Source of the DNA: Phycisphaerales bacterium
GTDB lineage: Bacteria > Planctomycetota > Phycisphaerae > Sedimentisphaerales > Anaerobacaceae
Reading direction: 5' to 3'
Length of the DNA: 13,608 bases
Assembly: GCA_003533825.1 (NCBI GenBank)
Contig: DQCG01000440.1
Coordinates: 12,980-26,587, forward strand
Position numbers and translations under genes: made by a program. Shown one piece after another: positions 1-7,026 of the stretch. Within the stretch, counting starts at the first letter, position 1. Each line of letters begins with the position of its first letter. The notes beneath the pieces are model-generated. The model was not told the DNA's origin and made no database searches. It saw nothing but the letters and a program-made list of their open reading frames with translations.

Positions 1-1455
1 GAATTCCTGCTGAACCTGATGACGTTCAAGTTCGCCACCGGTACGATACTATGTATGATTCTGATAGCCATATTTGTGCCCATTCTGGCCAAAGCTTACC
101 AGGAAAGGCTGAACAATTGCAGCGAGAACGTCGCCTACAACCAGTCCGAGCTGCGAAAAGTCGTAGTCTATAAGAATATTACCCCCACAATATATCGGCG
201 GCCGTCCGTACTGGCGATATTCAGCGAAGGTCTGGCCAAGCAGCTCGGCGACTCGGCGGCTATTAAGTACGATAAGGTTCCTGAAATAAGCGGGTCCACG
301 GCAAATCATTACTTGTCGATATTTTCGGTCTTTGACGTCTCGCTGATATTCAAGATTGTCATCAGCATTCTGGCGCTGCTGCTGGCGTATGATACAATAT
401 CCGGCGAAAGAGAACGCGGCACACTGCGGCTGATATTCTCAGGCACGGCGGCTCGCTATCAGGTGTTGCTCGGCAAGCTCCTCGCGGGATTGCTGGTACT
501 CGTTGTGGACGTTACAATCGCCTTTATTTTGGGATTGGTTATCCTGCTTTGTTTGCCCATGGTGGATTTGACAGCTTCGGATTTGATCGATATCGGCTTG
601 ATGTTTTTAGCTTCTTTGGTTTTTATCGCAACGATGTACAATCTGGGATTACTGTTTTCCTGTCTGGCCAGAAGGTCCGCTGTTTCCCTGGTACTCGGAT
701 TGTTTGTGTGGATTATTTTTGCCGTGGTGATTCCCAATGGAAGTGTGTATTTGGCCACACTGATCCGTCCCATTGAGCCGGAGGACAAGGTCAATGATCA
801 GATAACTGCGTTGGAAAGAGAAATTGGGACGGAATTTGTAAGAGAGCTGGAACGTTCCGGCAGGAGCTTTATGTCCGGACGAGATGACCGGTCTGATGCT
901 TCCGGGGGTGGTTTTGGGAATGGTTACGTTCGATCCGGGACCGAGGCTATGATCCACAACGAGCTTTTACAGTACAGCATCCGCGTGCCCATTCAAATCA
1001 GATATGCCAATAAGTACTCGGAAATCAGAAATAATTATCTTCGCGGTTTATTCGAACAAACATGGCTTGCAGATAATCTATCCCGGATATCTCCGATTTC
1101 CCTGTACGAGAACATAATGTCCGCACTGGCCGGGACCGACGTGGCCGGCTTTCGGCAATTTATCGAAGCCGTCAAACCGTACCGCAATGACATCATCGAG
1201 TACATGCGTTCTCGAACCGATAATTTTTCTAAAACAATTTTTTTCACGCCCTGTACCGAAGAAGAGATACAAACCCGGCCGAAAGGCGATACGGCCGCCC
1301 CTCTTGAATTGAGCGATTTGCCGCGATTCACATACGAGGCTGATATTATTGGTATTCTGCGCAGGATCGCTCCCGATTTCGCGTTTTTGATACTCGGGAA
1401 CATCCTGTTTTTTGCCGTGGCTTTTGCAGCTTTTGTGGGATATGACGTGAGATGA
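1..1455 (+). CDS. ABC-2 type permease A (COG1277/NosY-like), 5' end outside window
   Basis: Inner-membrane permease of an ABC exporter. The frame is open from base 1 and reads EFLLNL just before the first internal ATG (base 19). The paralogues here read KELLENL, KEILSNL and KEFLNNI at residues 8-14, so the true start is probably about 8 codons upstream of the window and the Met at base 19 is internal. Counting from that Met: helix 1 at about 6-27; a periplasmic insert to about 105 carrying YRRPSVLAIFSEG; helix 2 ending in AYDTISGERERGTLRL (123-138); three more helices at about 150-180, 190-216 and 220-247; a large soluble insert (about 250-450) with RISPI...LAGTD; and a last helix (about 453-474) ending GYDVR. 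The other three full permeases share this plan. Permease B follows after 58 bp. The substrate is unknown. Confidence 0.88.
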   Translation, partial: EFLLNLMTFKFATGTILCMILIAIFVPILAKAYQERLNNCSENVAYNQSELRKVVVYKNITPTIYRRPSVLAIFSEGLAKQLGDSAAIKYDKVPEISGSTANHYLSIFSVFDVSLIFKIVISILALLLAYDTISGERERGTLRLIFSGTAARYQVLLGKLLAGLLVLVVDVTIAFILGLVILLCLPMVDLTASDLIDIGLMFLASLVFIATMYNLGLLFSCLARRSAVSLVLGLFVWIIFAVVIPNGSVYLATLIRPIEPEDKVNDQITALEREIGTEFVRELERSGRSFMSGRDDRSDASGGGFGNGYVRSGTEAMIHNELLQYSIRVPIQIRYANKYSEIRNNYLRGLFEQTWLADNLSRISPISLYENIMSALAGTDVAGFRQFIEAVKPYRNDIIEYMRSRTDNFSKTIFFTPCTEEEIQTRPKGDTAAPLELSDLPRFTYEADIIGILRRIAPDFAFLILGNILFFAVAFAAFVGYDVR

Positions 1456-1481
1456 TTCGACATCAAACGGAAGGAAATGAA

Positions 1482-1517
1482 ATGTATTTTTATCCAAGCA
1501 TCGGAGGCCAGATATGA
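1482..1517 (+). other. Possible 11-codon leader minicistron before permease B
   Basis: In the 58-bp gap between permeases A and B, an AAGGAAA Shine-Dalgarno-like run (1471-1477) precedes ATG 1482. This opens an 11-codon frame whose TGA (1515-1517) overlaps the ATG of permease B (1514-1516). That geometry would allow translational coupling. Permease B also has its own strong GGAGG at 1503-1507, so the minicistron is not needed to explain its translation and may be accidental. Confidence 0.2.
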
Positions 1518-2932
1518 TTCGTCAGATTATTCACAAGGAACTTCTCGAGAACCTTTTGAGTTTTCGTTTCATCCTTTCGCTTGTGCTGATCATCCTGCTT
1601 TTCGCCGTGAGCGGATTTGTCTTCGTGAGTAAATACAAACAGCAGTCACGCGATTACTGGGAAAAGACTAACGAGAATGCGGAAGAACTGAGTAGACAAA
1701 CGCGCCAGCTTTACAGAATTGCATTCTATAAACAGAGCATCTGGAGAGAGCCGAAACTGCTTGCTCTTTGCACCGAAGGATTTGAAAAGTCTCTGCCCAA
1801 CTGTTTTACGTTCAATATATTCGATAGCGACTTGCCCAAAGTCAAAGGCCAGGGTAATTTCACTCTTTCTAACTTCAGCAGTATCGACTGGGTTTTTATC
1901 GTTTCGGTGATCTTGAGTTTTCTGGCACTGGTTTTTACATACGACAGCATCAGCGGCGAGAAAGAGGCCGGAACTATGCGGCAGATGCTTGCCAATACAA
2001 TCCCAAGGCACCAAGTCCTCGTGGGCAAGTATATTGGCGTTGTGCTGACTATAGGTATACCTTTGTTTATCGGCCTGTTGGTTAGCCTTATCATTGTGGT
2101 TGCTTCCAATGTTGCCGTCATCAACGCATTGGATTGGTCGAAAATTCTTATCATTGTTCTGATATCTTTCCTGTATCTTTCCATTTTCATCCTCATGGGA
2201 ATGTTTGTATCGAGCAGGACAGCTTATCCGGCCAATTCCATGGTTATGCTTCTACTGGTTTGGGTGGTTCTGGTTATTCTTATACCGAGTTTCGGAAGGA
2301 TTATATCCGAAGTGTCCGGCGAGGCTCCGAATCCTGCAGAACTGGAGAGACGGCTGGCCGAAATCAGGACCGATGTATGGAGCAATTCCGAGAGATATGG
2401 TGAGAGGGCGGGCAACTGGGCTCCTAATGTTAATCATCCTATGAACAATCCTCCGGCACGAGCCCGGCTTTGGAACGCATCGGCAAATGCCCAGAATAAA
2501 GCCCGTGAAGATTACCACAATAAAATGATGGCCCAGGCATTAGTCGGCCGCAATCTTACGTGCTATTCTCCGACCGTCATCTATCAGCGTGCCTCCGAAA
2601 CCATCGCCAGCACGGGGATCAATCACATAGTAAGTCTTCAAAGCCAGATCAAAGAATATCAGGCCGAGCTGAGGGAATATATTCGCGGCGAGGATGCCAA
2701 GGACCCCCTCAGCCTGCACCTGATATTTCCGGAGACCAATAGCGTGAGCGCCTGGCGAACAATTTCTCATAATCCCGTCGATTTCGCGAATGTGCCGAAG
2801 TTCCAGGAGCGGGATCTCGCACTGGGCCAATCTTTGAAATTAGCCGTCTGGGATATCGGCCTGCTGGCGCTGTTCAACCTGGCCTTCTTCGCAGGAGCTT
2901 TTGTATCGTTCCTGCGATACGACGTGCGGTGA
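1514..2932 (+). CDS. ABC-2 type permease B (COG1277/NosY-like)
   Basis: Full-length 472-residue inner-membrane permease. The start is set by GGAGG at 1503-1507, six bases before ATG 1514, and by alignment with paralogues, which all place Lys-Glu at residues 8-9 (MIRQIIHKE). Helix 1 spans about 19-38. The periplasmic insert (39-125) carries WREPKLLALCTEGFEKSLP, the counterpart of the RRPSVLAIFSEG segment of permease A. Helix 2 (126-143) leads into TYDSISGEKEAGTMRQ (142-157), the likely cytosolic coupling element facing the ATPase. Three more helices follow at about 168-198, 208-234 and 240-262. A second large insert (264-440) contains CYSPTVIYQ...IASTG, and the last helix (444-467) ends LRYDVR. 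With A it forms a tandem pair, suggesting a heterodimeric channel (inference). The TGA overlaps an in-frame GTG of the next reading frame. Confidence 0.92.
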   Translation: MIRQIIHKELLENLLSFRFILSLVLIILLFAVSGFVFVSKYKQQSRDYWEKTNENAEELSRQTRQLYRIAFYKQSIWREPKLLALCTEGFEKSLPNCFTFNIFDSDLPKVKGQGNFTLSNFSSIDWVFIVSVILSFLALVFTYDSISGEKEAGTMRQMLANTIPRHQVLVGKYIGVVLTIGIPLFIGLLVSLIIVVASNVAVINALDWSKILIIVLISFLYLSIFILMGMFVSSRTAYPANSMVMLLLVWVVLVILIPSFGRIISEVSGEAPNPAELERRLAEIRTDVWSNSERYGERAGNWAPNVNHPMNNPPARARLWNASANAQNKAREDYHNKMMAQALVGRNLTCYSPTVIYQRASETIASTGINHIVSLQSQIKEYQAELREYIRGEDAKDPLSLHLIFPETNSVSAWRTISHNPVDFANVPKFQERDLALGQSLKLAVWDIGLLALFNLAFFAGAFVSFLRYDVR

Positions 2933-2959
2933 GAAGGGAAATCCGAAGCAAATTCAAAT

Positions 2960-2973
2960 CCCGGCGCGCCGGG
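2960..2973. repeat. 14-bp perfect palindrome between permease B and the TolC gene
   Basis: CCCGGCGCGCCGGG is its own reverse complement and sits in the 74-bp gap before the TolC-family start at 3007. It can fold as a 5-bp GC stem with a CGCG loop, or serve as a symmetrical protein-binding site. The downstream bases are A-rich rather than T-rich, so it is not a normal rho-independent terminator. Confidence 0.45.
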
Positions 2974-3006
2974 AAAATACGAGATTTAAAAAAGAGAGTA
3001 AATAAA

Positions 3007-4569
3007 ATGGAAATGAGACAAACCTACAGATTGGTATTTCTGACAGCCATCGTATCGGGTTGGCTACGGTTGGGGCCGGGTGGTGTCCTTGCGGCGGAAA
3101 AGCTTGACCCTTCACTTGTGCAGATTGAGGAACGCCTTGGAGAGGAAATGCGTGCGAGTCCCGCGGAGCCGAACTCGCTGACCTACCTTAGGGCGGTGGG
3201 AGAGCGGCCGGCACGGACTGTCTCGCCGAGGCAAATGAAGGCCAAACGTGTATTCACACTGGCCGAATGCTTACAATCGGCCTTTGTCAATAGCAATGAG
3301 ATCAAACAGGCACGCGAACAGATACTGGCTGTCGGAGGCAGTAAGCTGATTAATAATTCGCGATTCATGCCCAGCGTTGAGCTGATTTCCCAATATGAGC
3401 ATTTTCGAAATTTCGAGTCCGACAACAACACCGATGATGCCCACAGCATCAGTGCCAAAATCAGCCAGCGGATATTTGAGTACGGCAAGGATAATCCTCT
3501 GGATGTCAACCTGCGTCGCGACCAGCGTGATGTGCTGTTCAATTACGAAGACGCAATTGCCAGCGTGTTTTGGCAGGTACGCAAAGCGTTCTTTTTCATA
3601 AAGCTGAAGGAGCAACAAATTGCCACTCGCCAGGAACTGCTTGAGCAATTCAAAAAGCAGCACGAAATAAAAAAGCAGAGGATGGAGGAAAACAACCTGA
3701 GCACCAAAATGGAAGTTCTGACGGCCTACCTAAACGTGCTAACGGAAAGATCGGCAATCAACGCATTAGAGCGTGAGAAATTCAACCGTATGATAGATTT
3801 GTTGCGGCTGGTTGGCTTACCGGTCGGGGCCGACAAGGTGGAATTCGAAGGCCAGATGGATAACTTCGCTCTTGACGAATTTGATATGGATGGCATGATC
3901 CTTCTTGCCCTTGCCCAGAGCAGTCAGGTGGCATTGGCCGAGGCAATTGTAGCCGAGCGGCAAAGAGTGCTGGATCAATTGCGTTATGAATACCTGCCGG
4001 ACTTGCGTGCGAGCACGGGGTATCAGGATGAAAATGGTACGATCGGCGCGGACCTTCTCAACGAGGACGACACATGGGGATTCGATATCTTCGGCCAGCC
4101 GAAGATGCCGGGTCAGAAAGAAGGCAGATCACAAAGCCTCGGCATATACCGAGATGAAGTGGCTTTAGGCGGGCCCGATCCGGGGTGGTATGCGGGCTTG
4201 CAATTGCGGATTCCGATCACTGAGGGCGGAGCGCGCAAAGGCCGGCAAATCCAGGCGAGAGCCATGCTTAACAGCTTCAAGGCGGCTCTCGAAGATCAAA
4301 AGGATCGCATTGAGCTGACCGTGCGTCAACAATACAACTTTTTGGCGGAGCAAAAATTGAAAGTGGACCTGGCGCAGAAGAACGTCGATATCGAGAGCCA
4401 GCGATTCATGATACAAACCCAACGGAGAGACGTCGGAAAGATCGACGACGACGCTTTGGAGCGGTTCCGCGAGAATTTTTTCCGGGCGCAAGACGGCCTC
4501 TTTAGTGAACAGGGAGAACTTATCCAACGCCAGGAAAACCTGCGTTTAGCAATACGGTTTTTTAAGTAG
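3007..4569 (+). CDS. TolC-family outer-membrane efflux protein
   Basis: Probable outer-membrane exit duct, 520 residues. ATG 3007 is chosen because it follows AAGAGAG (2992-2998) at 8 bp and gives a signal peptide: MEMRQTYR, a hydrophobic core at about 9-22, then GVLA-AEK near residue 30. An upstream in-frame GTG at 2929 would add 26 very basic residues and spoil this. After a linker of roughly 50 residues, the OEP-like fold begins at FTLAECLQSAFVNSNEIKQA (83-102), the usual first helix of TolC proteins. Long amphipathic helices follow (about 165-270 and 415-520), with strand-like segments at 119-160 and 328-405 (for example WYAGLQLRIPITEGG). Its two-fold helix/strand alternation matches TolC. 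No lipobox Cys is present. It is slightly longer than usual because of the N-terminal linker and a 340-390 insert. The adaptor-like gene starts 13 bp downstream, so they are very likely co-transcribed. Confidence 0.9.
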   Translation: MEMRQTYRLVFLTAIVSGWLRLGPGGVLAAEKLDPSLVQIEERLGEEMRASPAEPNSLTYLRAVGERPARTVSPRQMKAKRVFTLAECLQSAFVNSNEIKQAREQILAVGGSKLINNSRFMPSVELISQYEHFRNFESDNNTDDAHSISAKISQRIFEYGKDNPLDVNLRRDQRDVLFNYEDAIASVFWQVRKAFFFIKLKEQQIATRQELLEQFKKQHEIKKQRMEENNLSTKMEVLTAYLNVLTERSAINALEREKFNRMIDLLRLVGLPVGADKVEFEGQMDNFALDEFDMDGMILLALAQSSQVALAEAIVAERQRVLDQLRYEYLPDLRASTGYQDENGTIGADLLNEDDTWGFDIFGQPKMPGQKEGRSQSLGIYRDEVALGGPDPGWYAGLQLRIPITEGGARKGRQIQARAMLNSFKAALEDQKDRIELTVRQQYNFLAEQKLKVDLAQKNVDIESQRFMIQTQRRDVGKIDDDALERFRENFFRAQDGLFSEQGELIQRQENLRLAIRFFK

Positions 4570-4582
4570 GAGTGTATTTCAA

Positions 4583-6196
4583 ATGAACAGAATCAGAAAC
4601 TTCAGAAACATTGTGGCAATAGTATGTGCCTTATTTCTGGCCGGTGCCGTGTGTGCACAGCAGGAAGAACAAGAGGCATCCTTAACCAATCCGGACCAAA
4701 CAGCTAAGACACGTACGGAACTTTTGAACGAACTCAGTCTCAGAGAAGCTTTGGTCGTCCTCGAGAATGCAAGAGAAGGCCACGATCGTTTCGAGAGTGA
4801 GTACAGAGATGCAGAAAGGCTTATTAAGCAGAACATCATTCCTCAGAAGGATCTCGATTTAGCCTGGTCGGCCTACATGCAAGCCCAGCAGACACTGAAG
4901 CAGGCTCAGATCCAGCTCGATCAAACGAAGCTGGGTTTTCTGGCCAACGCCACACACATTACGATCATGGAAGCCAAGAAGTACAATGACAGTGAAGGCC
5001 GGCGAATGCTCGATTTGGTGCTCAAGAACTCGTCTGATTTGACGCAGGCCGAGTCGGCATTGAGTTTGACCGAGACGCAAAGTGAATCCGAATTACGATC
5101 GGAATGGCAAAATCCCACACAGATACAGGCCCTGCTGGATATCGATAATATTATCGTCTCGATTATCAGTAACAACGCGAGCATAGGCAAGCCTTACGAG
5201 AAGATCATACCTATGCTGCGCTACGGGGCCCAGGAGAAACTCAATTTCGTACTGCTGACGGATGTCCAGGAAGCGGGAATCAAACTAAAATACCTGGACC
5301 AGAACGTCATTGAGTATGTTTATCTCGAGAAGGAATCTCTCCAGGAGATACCCACGGTTGTTGCTTCCCAGTTCTCTCAGGAGGGCCAGCTCGGCACGGA
5401 TATCAATTATCGCCTCGACCTCGAAATGCTTGTGACTTCCGACACGAGTTTTTCTCTATTGGTGACGAATCTGCCGCCGCAGATGAACTTTTCGTTTGTC
5501 GATTCGAGCAGCGGTGCCCGCATTACCAGCGTGCGTTTTACTGAATTGGTCAGTAAACACGATCTGGCCTTGCGCGTATCCATTCCGCAGAAGCTCGATG
5601 TTGCGATGATTGATAAAACGATAGACTTCGAGCTCTGGGTCGTCACGGCCAAACAAGCCGAAGTGCTTAACGCCTTGAGACAGGAATATGCAGGCCAAAC
5701 GATACCCACCGAGAAGCTCGACCAGATAAAAGCGGGCCGGTTCGATCTGGTGCTGATTCCGAAAGGAACCGGTCGCCTGGAGATACTGATTAATAATCTC
5801 TTTGAAGAAATAAAACCCGGGCAGGACGTCGACATCAAGGCCGACCTGCATAACGATGGCACTCTGACTCTGTTCAATATCGTTCCGGAAATATCACCGC
5901 CGTTAGGCTGGAAGGCCGAAGTTCTGCCGAAATTGGTTGAAAAACTCTCACCGGATGATAAGCAGTCGATACAAATCCATCTGAGCCCGGGCCCGGAAGT
6001 CGGCGTCGGCGAATACGAGGCCCAGATCGAGGCGCGAGGTCAAAGCGGCAGCGAGGTCGTGGAAGCGCTTGAGAAACGACTTAAAATTCGCATCAGCGCC
6101 AAAACAAATATAACCGCCACACTGATATTGGTTTTGGGTTTGGTCGTCCTGATTACCGGCATAGTATTCATGGGTGTAAAACTTAGCAGAAGATAA
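4583..6196 (+). CDS. Secreted coiled-coil protein with NEW3-like domain and C-terminal membrane anchor; candidate TolC adaptor
   Basis: Unrecognised as a named protein; 537 residues. TAGGAG at 4567-4572 lies 10 bp before ATG 4583. Residues 1-25 form a signal peptide (hydrophobic 9-22, cleavage likely after VCA). Residues about 50-120 are a helical hairpin, and the turn segment RLIKQNIIPQKDLDLAWSAY (79-98) closely resembles the hairpin tip of HlyD/AcrA-type periplasmic adaptors that dock onto TolC. No flanking biotinyl-lipoyl halves are obvious. Residues 150-395 are unassigned. Residues about 398-508 look like a beta-sandwich of the NEW3 type: IKPGQDVDIKADLHNDGT, then PPLGWKAEV, then GVGEYEAQIEA. 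A single helix at about 510-532 with KLSRR after it predicts a C-terminal anchor with a short cytosolic tail. Topology would be periplasmic bulk with the anchor at the end, opposite to classical adaptors. Its position directly after the TolC gene supports a bridging role (inference). Confidence 0.85.
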   Translation: MNRIRNFRNIVAIVCALFLAGAVCAQQEEQEASLTNPDQTAKTRTELLNELSLREALVVLENAREGHDRFESEYRDAERLIKQNIIPQKDLDLAWSAYMQAQQTLKQAQIQLDQTKLGFLANATHITIMEAKKYNDSEGRRMLDLVLKNSSDLTQAESALSLTETQSESELRSEWQNPTQIQALLDIDNIIVSIISNNASIGKPYEKIIPMLRYGAQEKLNFVLLTDVQEAGIKLKYLDQNVIEYVYLEKESLQEIPTVVASQFSQEGQLGTDINYRLDLEMLVTSDTSFSLLVTNLPPQMNFSFVDSSSGARITSVRFTELVSKHDLALRVSIPQKLDVAMIDKTIDFELWVVTAKQAEVLNALRQEYAGQTIPTEKLDQIKAGRFDLVLIPKGTGRLEILINNLFEEIKPGQDVDIKADLHNDGTLTLFNIVPEISPPLGWKAEVLPKLVEKLSPDDKQSIQIHLSPGPEVGVGEYEAQIEARGQSGSEVVEALEKRLKIRISAKTNITATLILVLGLVVLITGIVFMGVKLSRR

Positions 6197-6211
6197 ACGA
6201 ACAGACAATAG

Positions 6212-6231
6212 AAAATGCTCTGGGGCATTTT
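6212..6231 (+). terminator. Weak hairpin after the adaptor-like gene
   Basis: AAAATGC and GCATTTT can pair around a 6-base loop, 16 bp after the stop of the adaptor-like gene. The stem is AT-rich with only two GC pairs, and no T-run follows beyond the stem itself. It could be an attenuator or RNA-end structure. Calling it a real terminator is uncertain. Confidence 0.2.
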
Positions 6232-6320
6232 AAACAGGGCGAAGCTGCCACAAAACAATAGAGTATTTGAGTAGTTAAAATTGTAAATATTGTCTTATTA
6301 AATTCTGAAAGGGCGGAATT

Positions 6321-6821
6321 ATGAAGAAGAAATGGATTGTCGTAGTTGTCATATTGATATGCTGTCTCGTGTATGCAATTGTTAAACTTAGCATGTCTGA
6401 AAACCAAAACATGTCAGAAAACCAATATGCGTATAATCAGGCAGAAAAGACGCAAAGTGCAAAACAAACCGATGCCGGCAGTACGGATGAGGCAGCACGC
6501 GAAGAGGGTTCGGGTACCCCTGCGACTGATGCTCAGATTGAAGCCGTCACCAAAGTCTTCAACGAGTTTCTCGGCGCCGTCAAGAGCAAGGATTATGAGC
6601 AGGCATGGAAGCTTATGTCGGAATCCTCCAAAAGCCAGGGGGACCTTGTGGAATTCAAGGAAGCTATTACACGTGAGGGGGCTTTAATAATGGAATCCAT
6701 CATACGTCCAGAGTCTGCCACCCAAATAGACGGTCGTGTGAGAGTACGTGTTATGCACCCATCCCTTGGAGAAGAGAATTTGTCCTTCGTTCAAGAAGAT
6801 GGGCAGTGGAAGCTGGATTAG
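6321..6821 (+). CDS. Small membrane-anchored protein with NTF2-like (DUF4878-type) domain
   Basis: 166 residues. ATG 6321 follows a purine-rich AAAGGGCGG (6308-6316). Residues 5-22 (WIVVVVILICCLVYAIV) are one uncleaved-looking helix after MKKK. The double Cys lacks a proper lipobox, so an N-terminal anchor with the rest periplasmic is preferred. Residues 24-70 are a polar, low-complexity linker starting with a repeated MSENQ. Residues about 71-166 (QIEAVTKVFNEFLGAVKSKD, then YEQAWKLMSESSK, ending FVQEDGQWKLD) have the helix-helix-sheet order and closing W-K-L strand of NTF2-like DUF4878/lumazine-binding-like domains. Such domains often bind small ligands or partners and have no fixed catalytic set. 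It lies 124 bp after the adaptor-like gene on the same strand, so it may be an accessory subunit of the exporter, but nothing in the sequence proves this. Confidence 0.75.
   Translation: MKKKWIVVVVILICCLVYAIVKLSMSENQNMSENQYAYNQAEKTQSAKQTDAGSTDEAAREEGSGTPATDAQIEAVTKVFNEFLGAVKSKDYEQAWKLMSESSKSQGDLVEFKEAITREGALIMESIIRPESATQIDGRVRVRVMHPSLGEENLSFVQEDGQWKLD
6393..6428 (+). repeat. Two-copy 18-bp in-frame tandem repeat
   Basis: ATG-TCN-GAA-AAC-CAA-(A/T)A(C/T) occurs twice back to back (6393-6410 and 6411-6428; 15 of 18 bases match), encoding MSENQN and MSENQY in the linker after the membrane helix. It looks like a recent slippage duplication in a spacer region. Confidence 0.7.
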
Positions 6822-6927
6822 TAACGCCGATATCTGGAAAGGATGATTTCTATAATGGAAGGATTTGTCATCACAGCGTCTGGATATTCGTTATGTCAGC
6901 GATTCGACCGCGTAAAGGGAATCCTCC

Positions 6928-7011
6928 ATGATTTGGACGACTGCGAGAGAAGAGTTCCTGCTGAATTTATTCTCGGCCTTTATAAAGTTCAATAAATACG
7001 ATGTGCGATGA
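6928..7011 (+). pseudogene. Deletion remnant of a fifth ABC-2 permease (start joined to end)
   Basis: A 27-codon frame reads MIWTTAREEFLLNLFSAF and then IKFNKYDVR-stop. The first part matches the N-terminus shared by the permeases here (EFLLNL occurs at the window start in permease A; KEFLNNI and KEILSNL in D and C). The last part matches their shared C-terminus (SFLRYDVR in B, GFMRYDVR in D). Everything between, roughly 450 codons or possibly a whole gene pair, is missing, and the join is in frame. The bases across the stop (6997-7020) match the end of permease B (2918-2941) at 21 of 24 positions. Its tail supplies the GAAAGGAAAG ribosome binding site of permease C. It may still be translated as a short peptide, but function is unlikely. 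Confidence 0.75.
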
Positions 7012-7026
7012 GAAAGGAAAGAAACC

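Noticed and set aside
1..6. GAATTC (EcoRI site) at the very first base, possibly a cloning edge
   Set aside because: The bases are coding and match the permease family motif EFLLNL, so the site is part of the gene and need not mark an artificial junction.
2929..3006. In-frame GTG start overlapping the permease B stop (GTGA), extending the TolC protein by 26 residues
   Set aside because: The extra residues are extremely basic and would precede the signal peptide. ATG 3007 has a ribosome binding site at normal distance and a normal signal peptide.
6851..6856. Perfect TATAAT after the NTF2-like gene
   Set aside because: No -35-like hexamer at 16-18 bp upstream and no extended -10; not enough for a promoter call.
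6855..6995. 46-codon + strand frame (MEGFVITASGYS...) in the gap before permease C
   Set aside because: No recognisable features, and it overlaps the clearly homologous permease remnant in another frame; probably chance.
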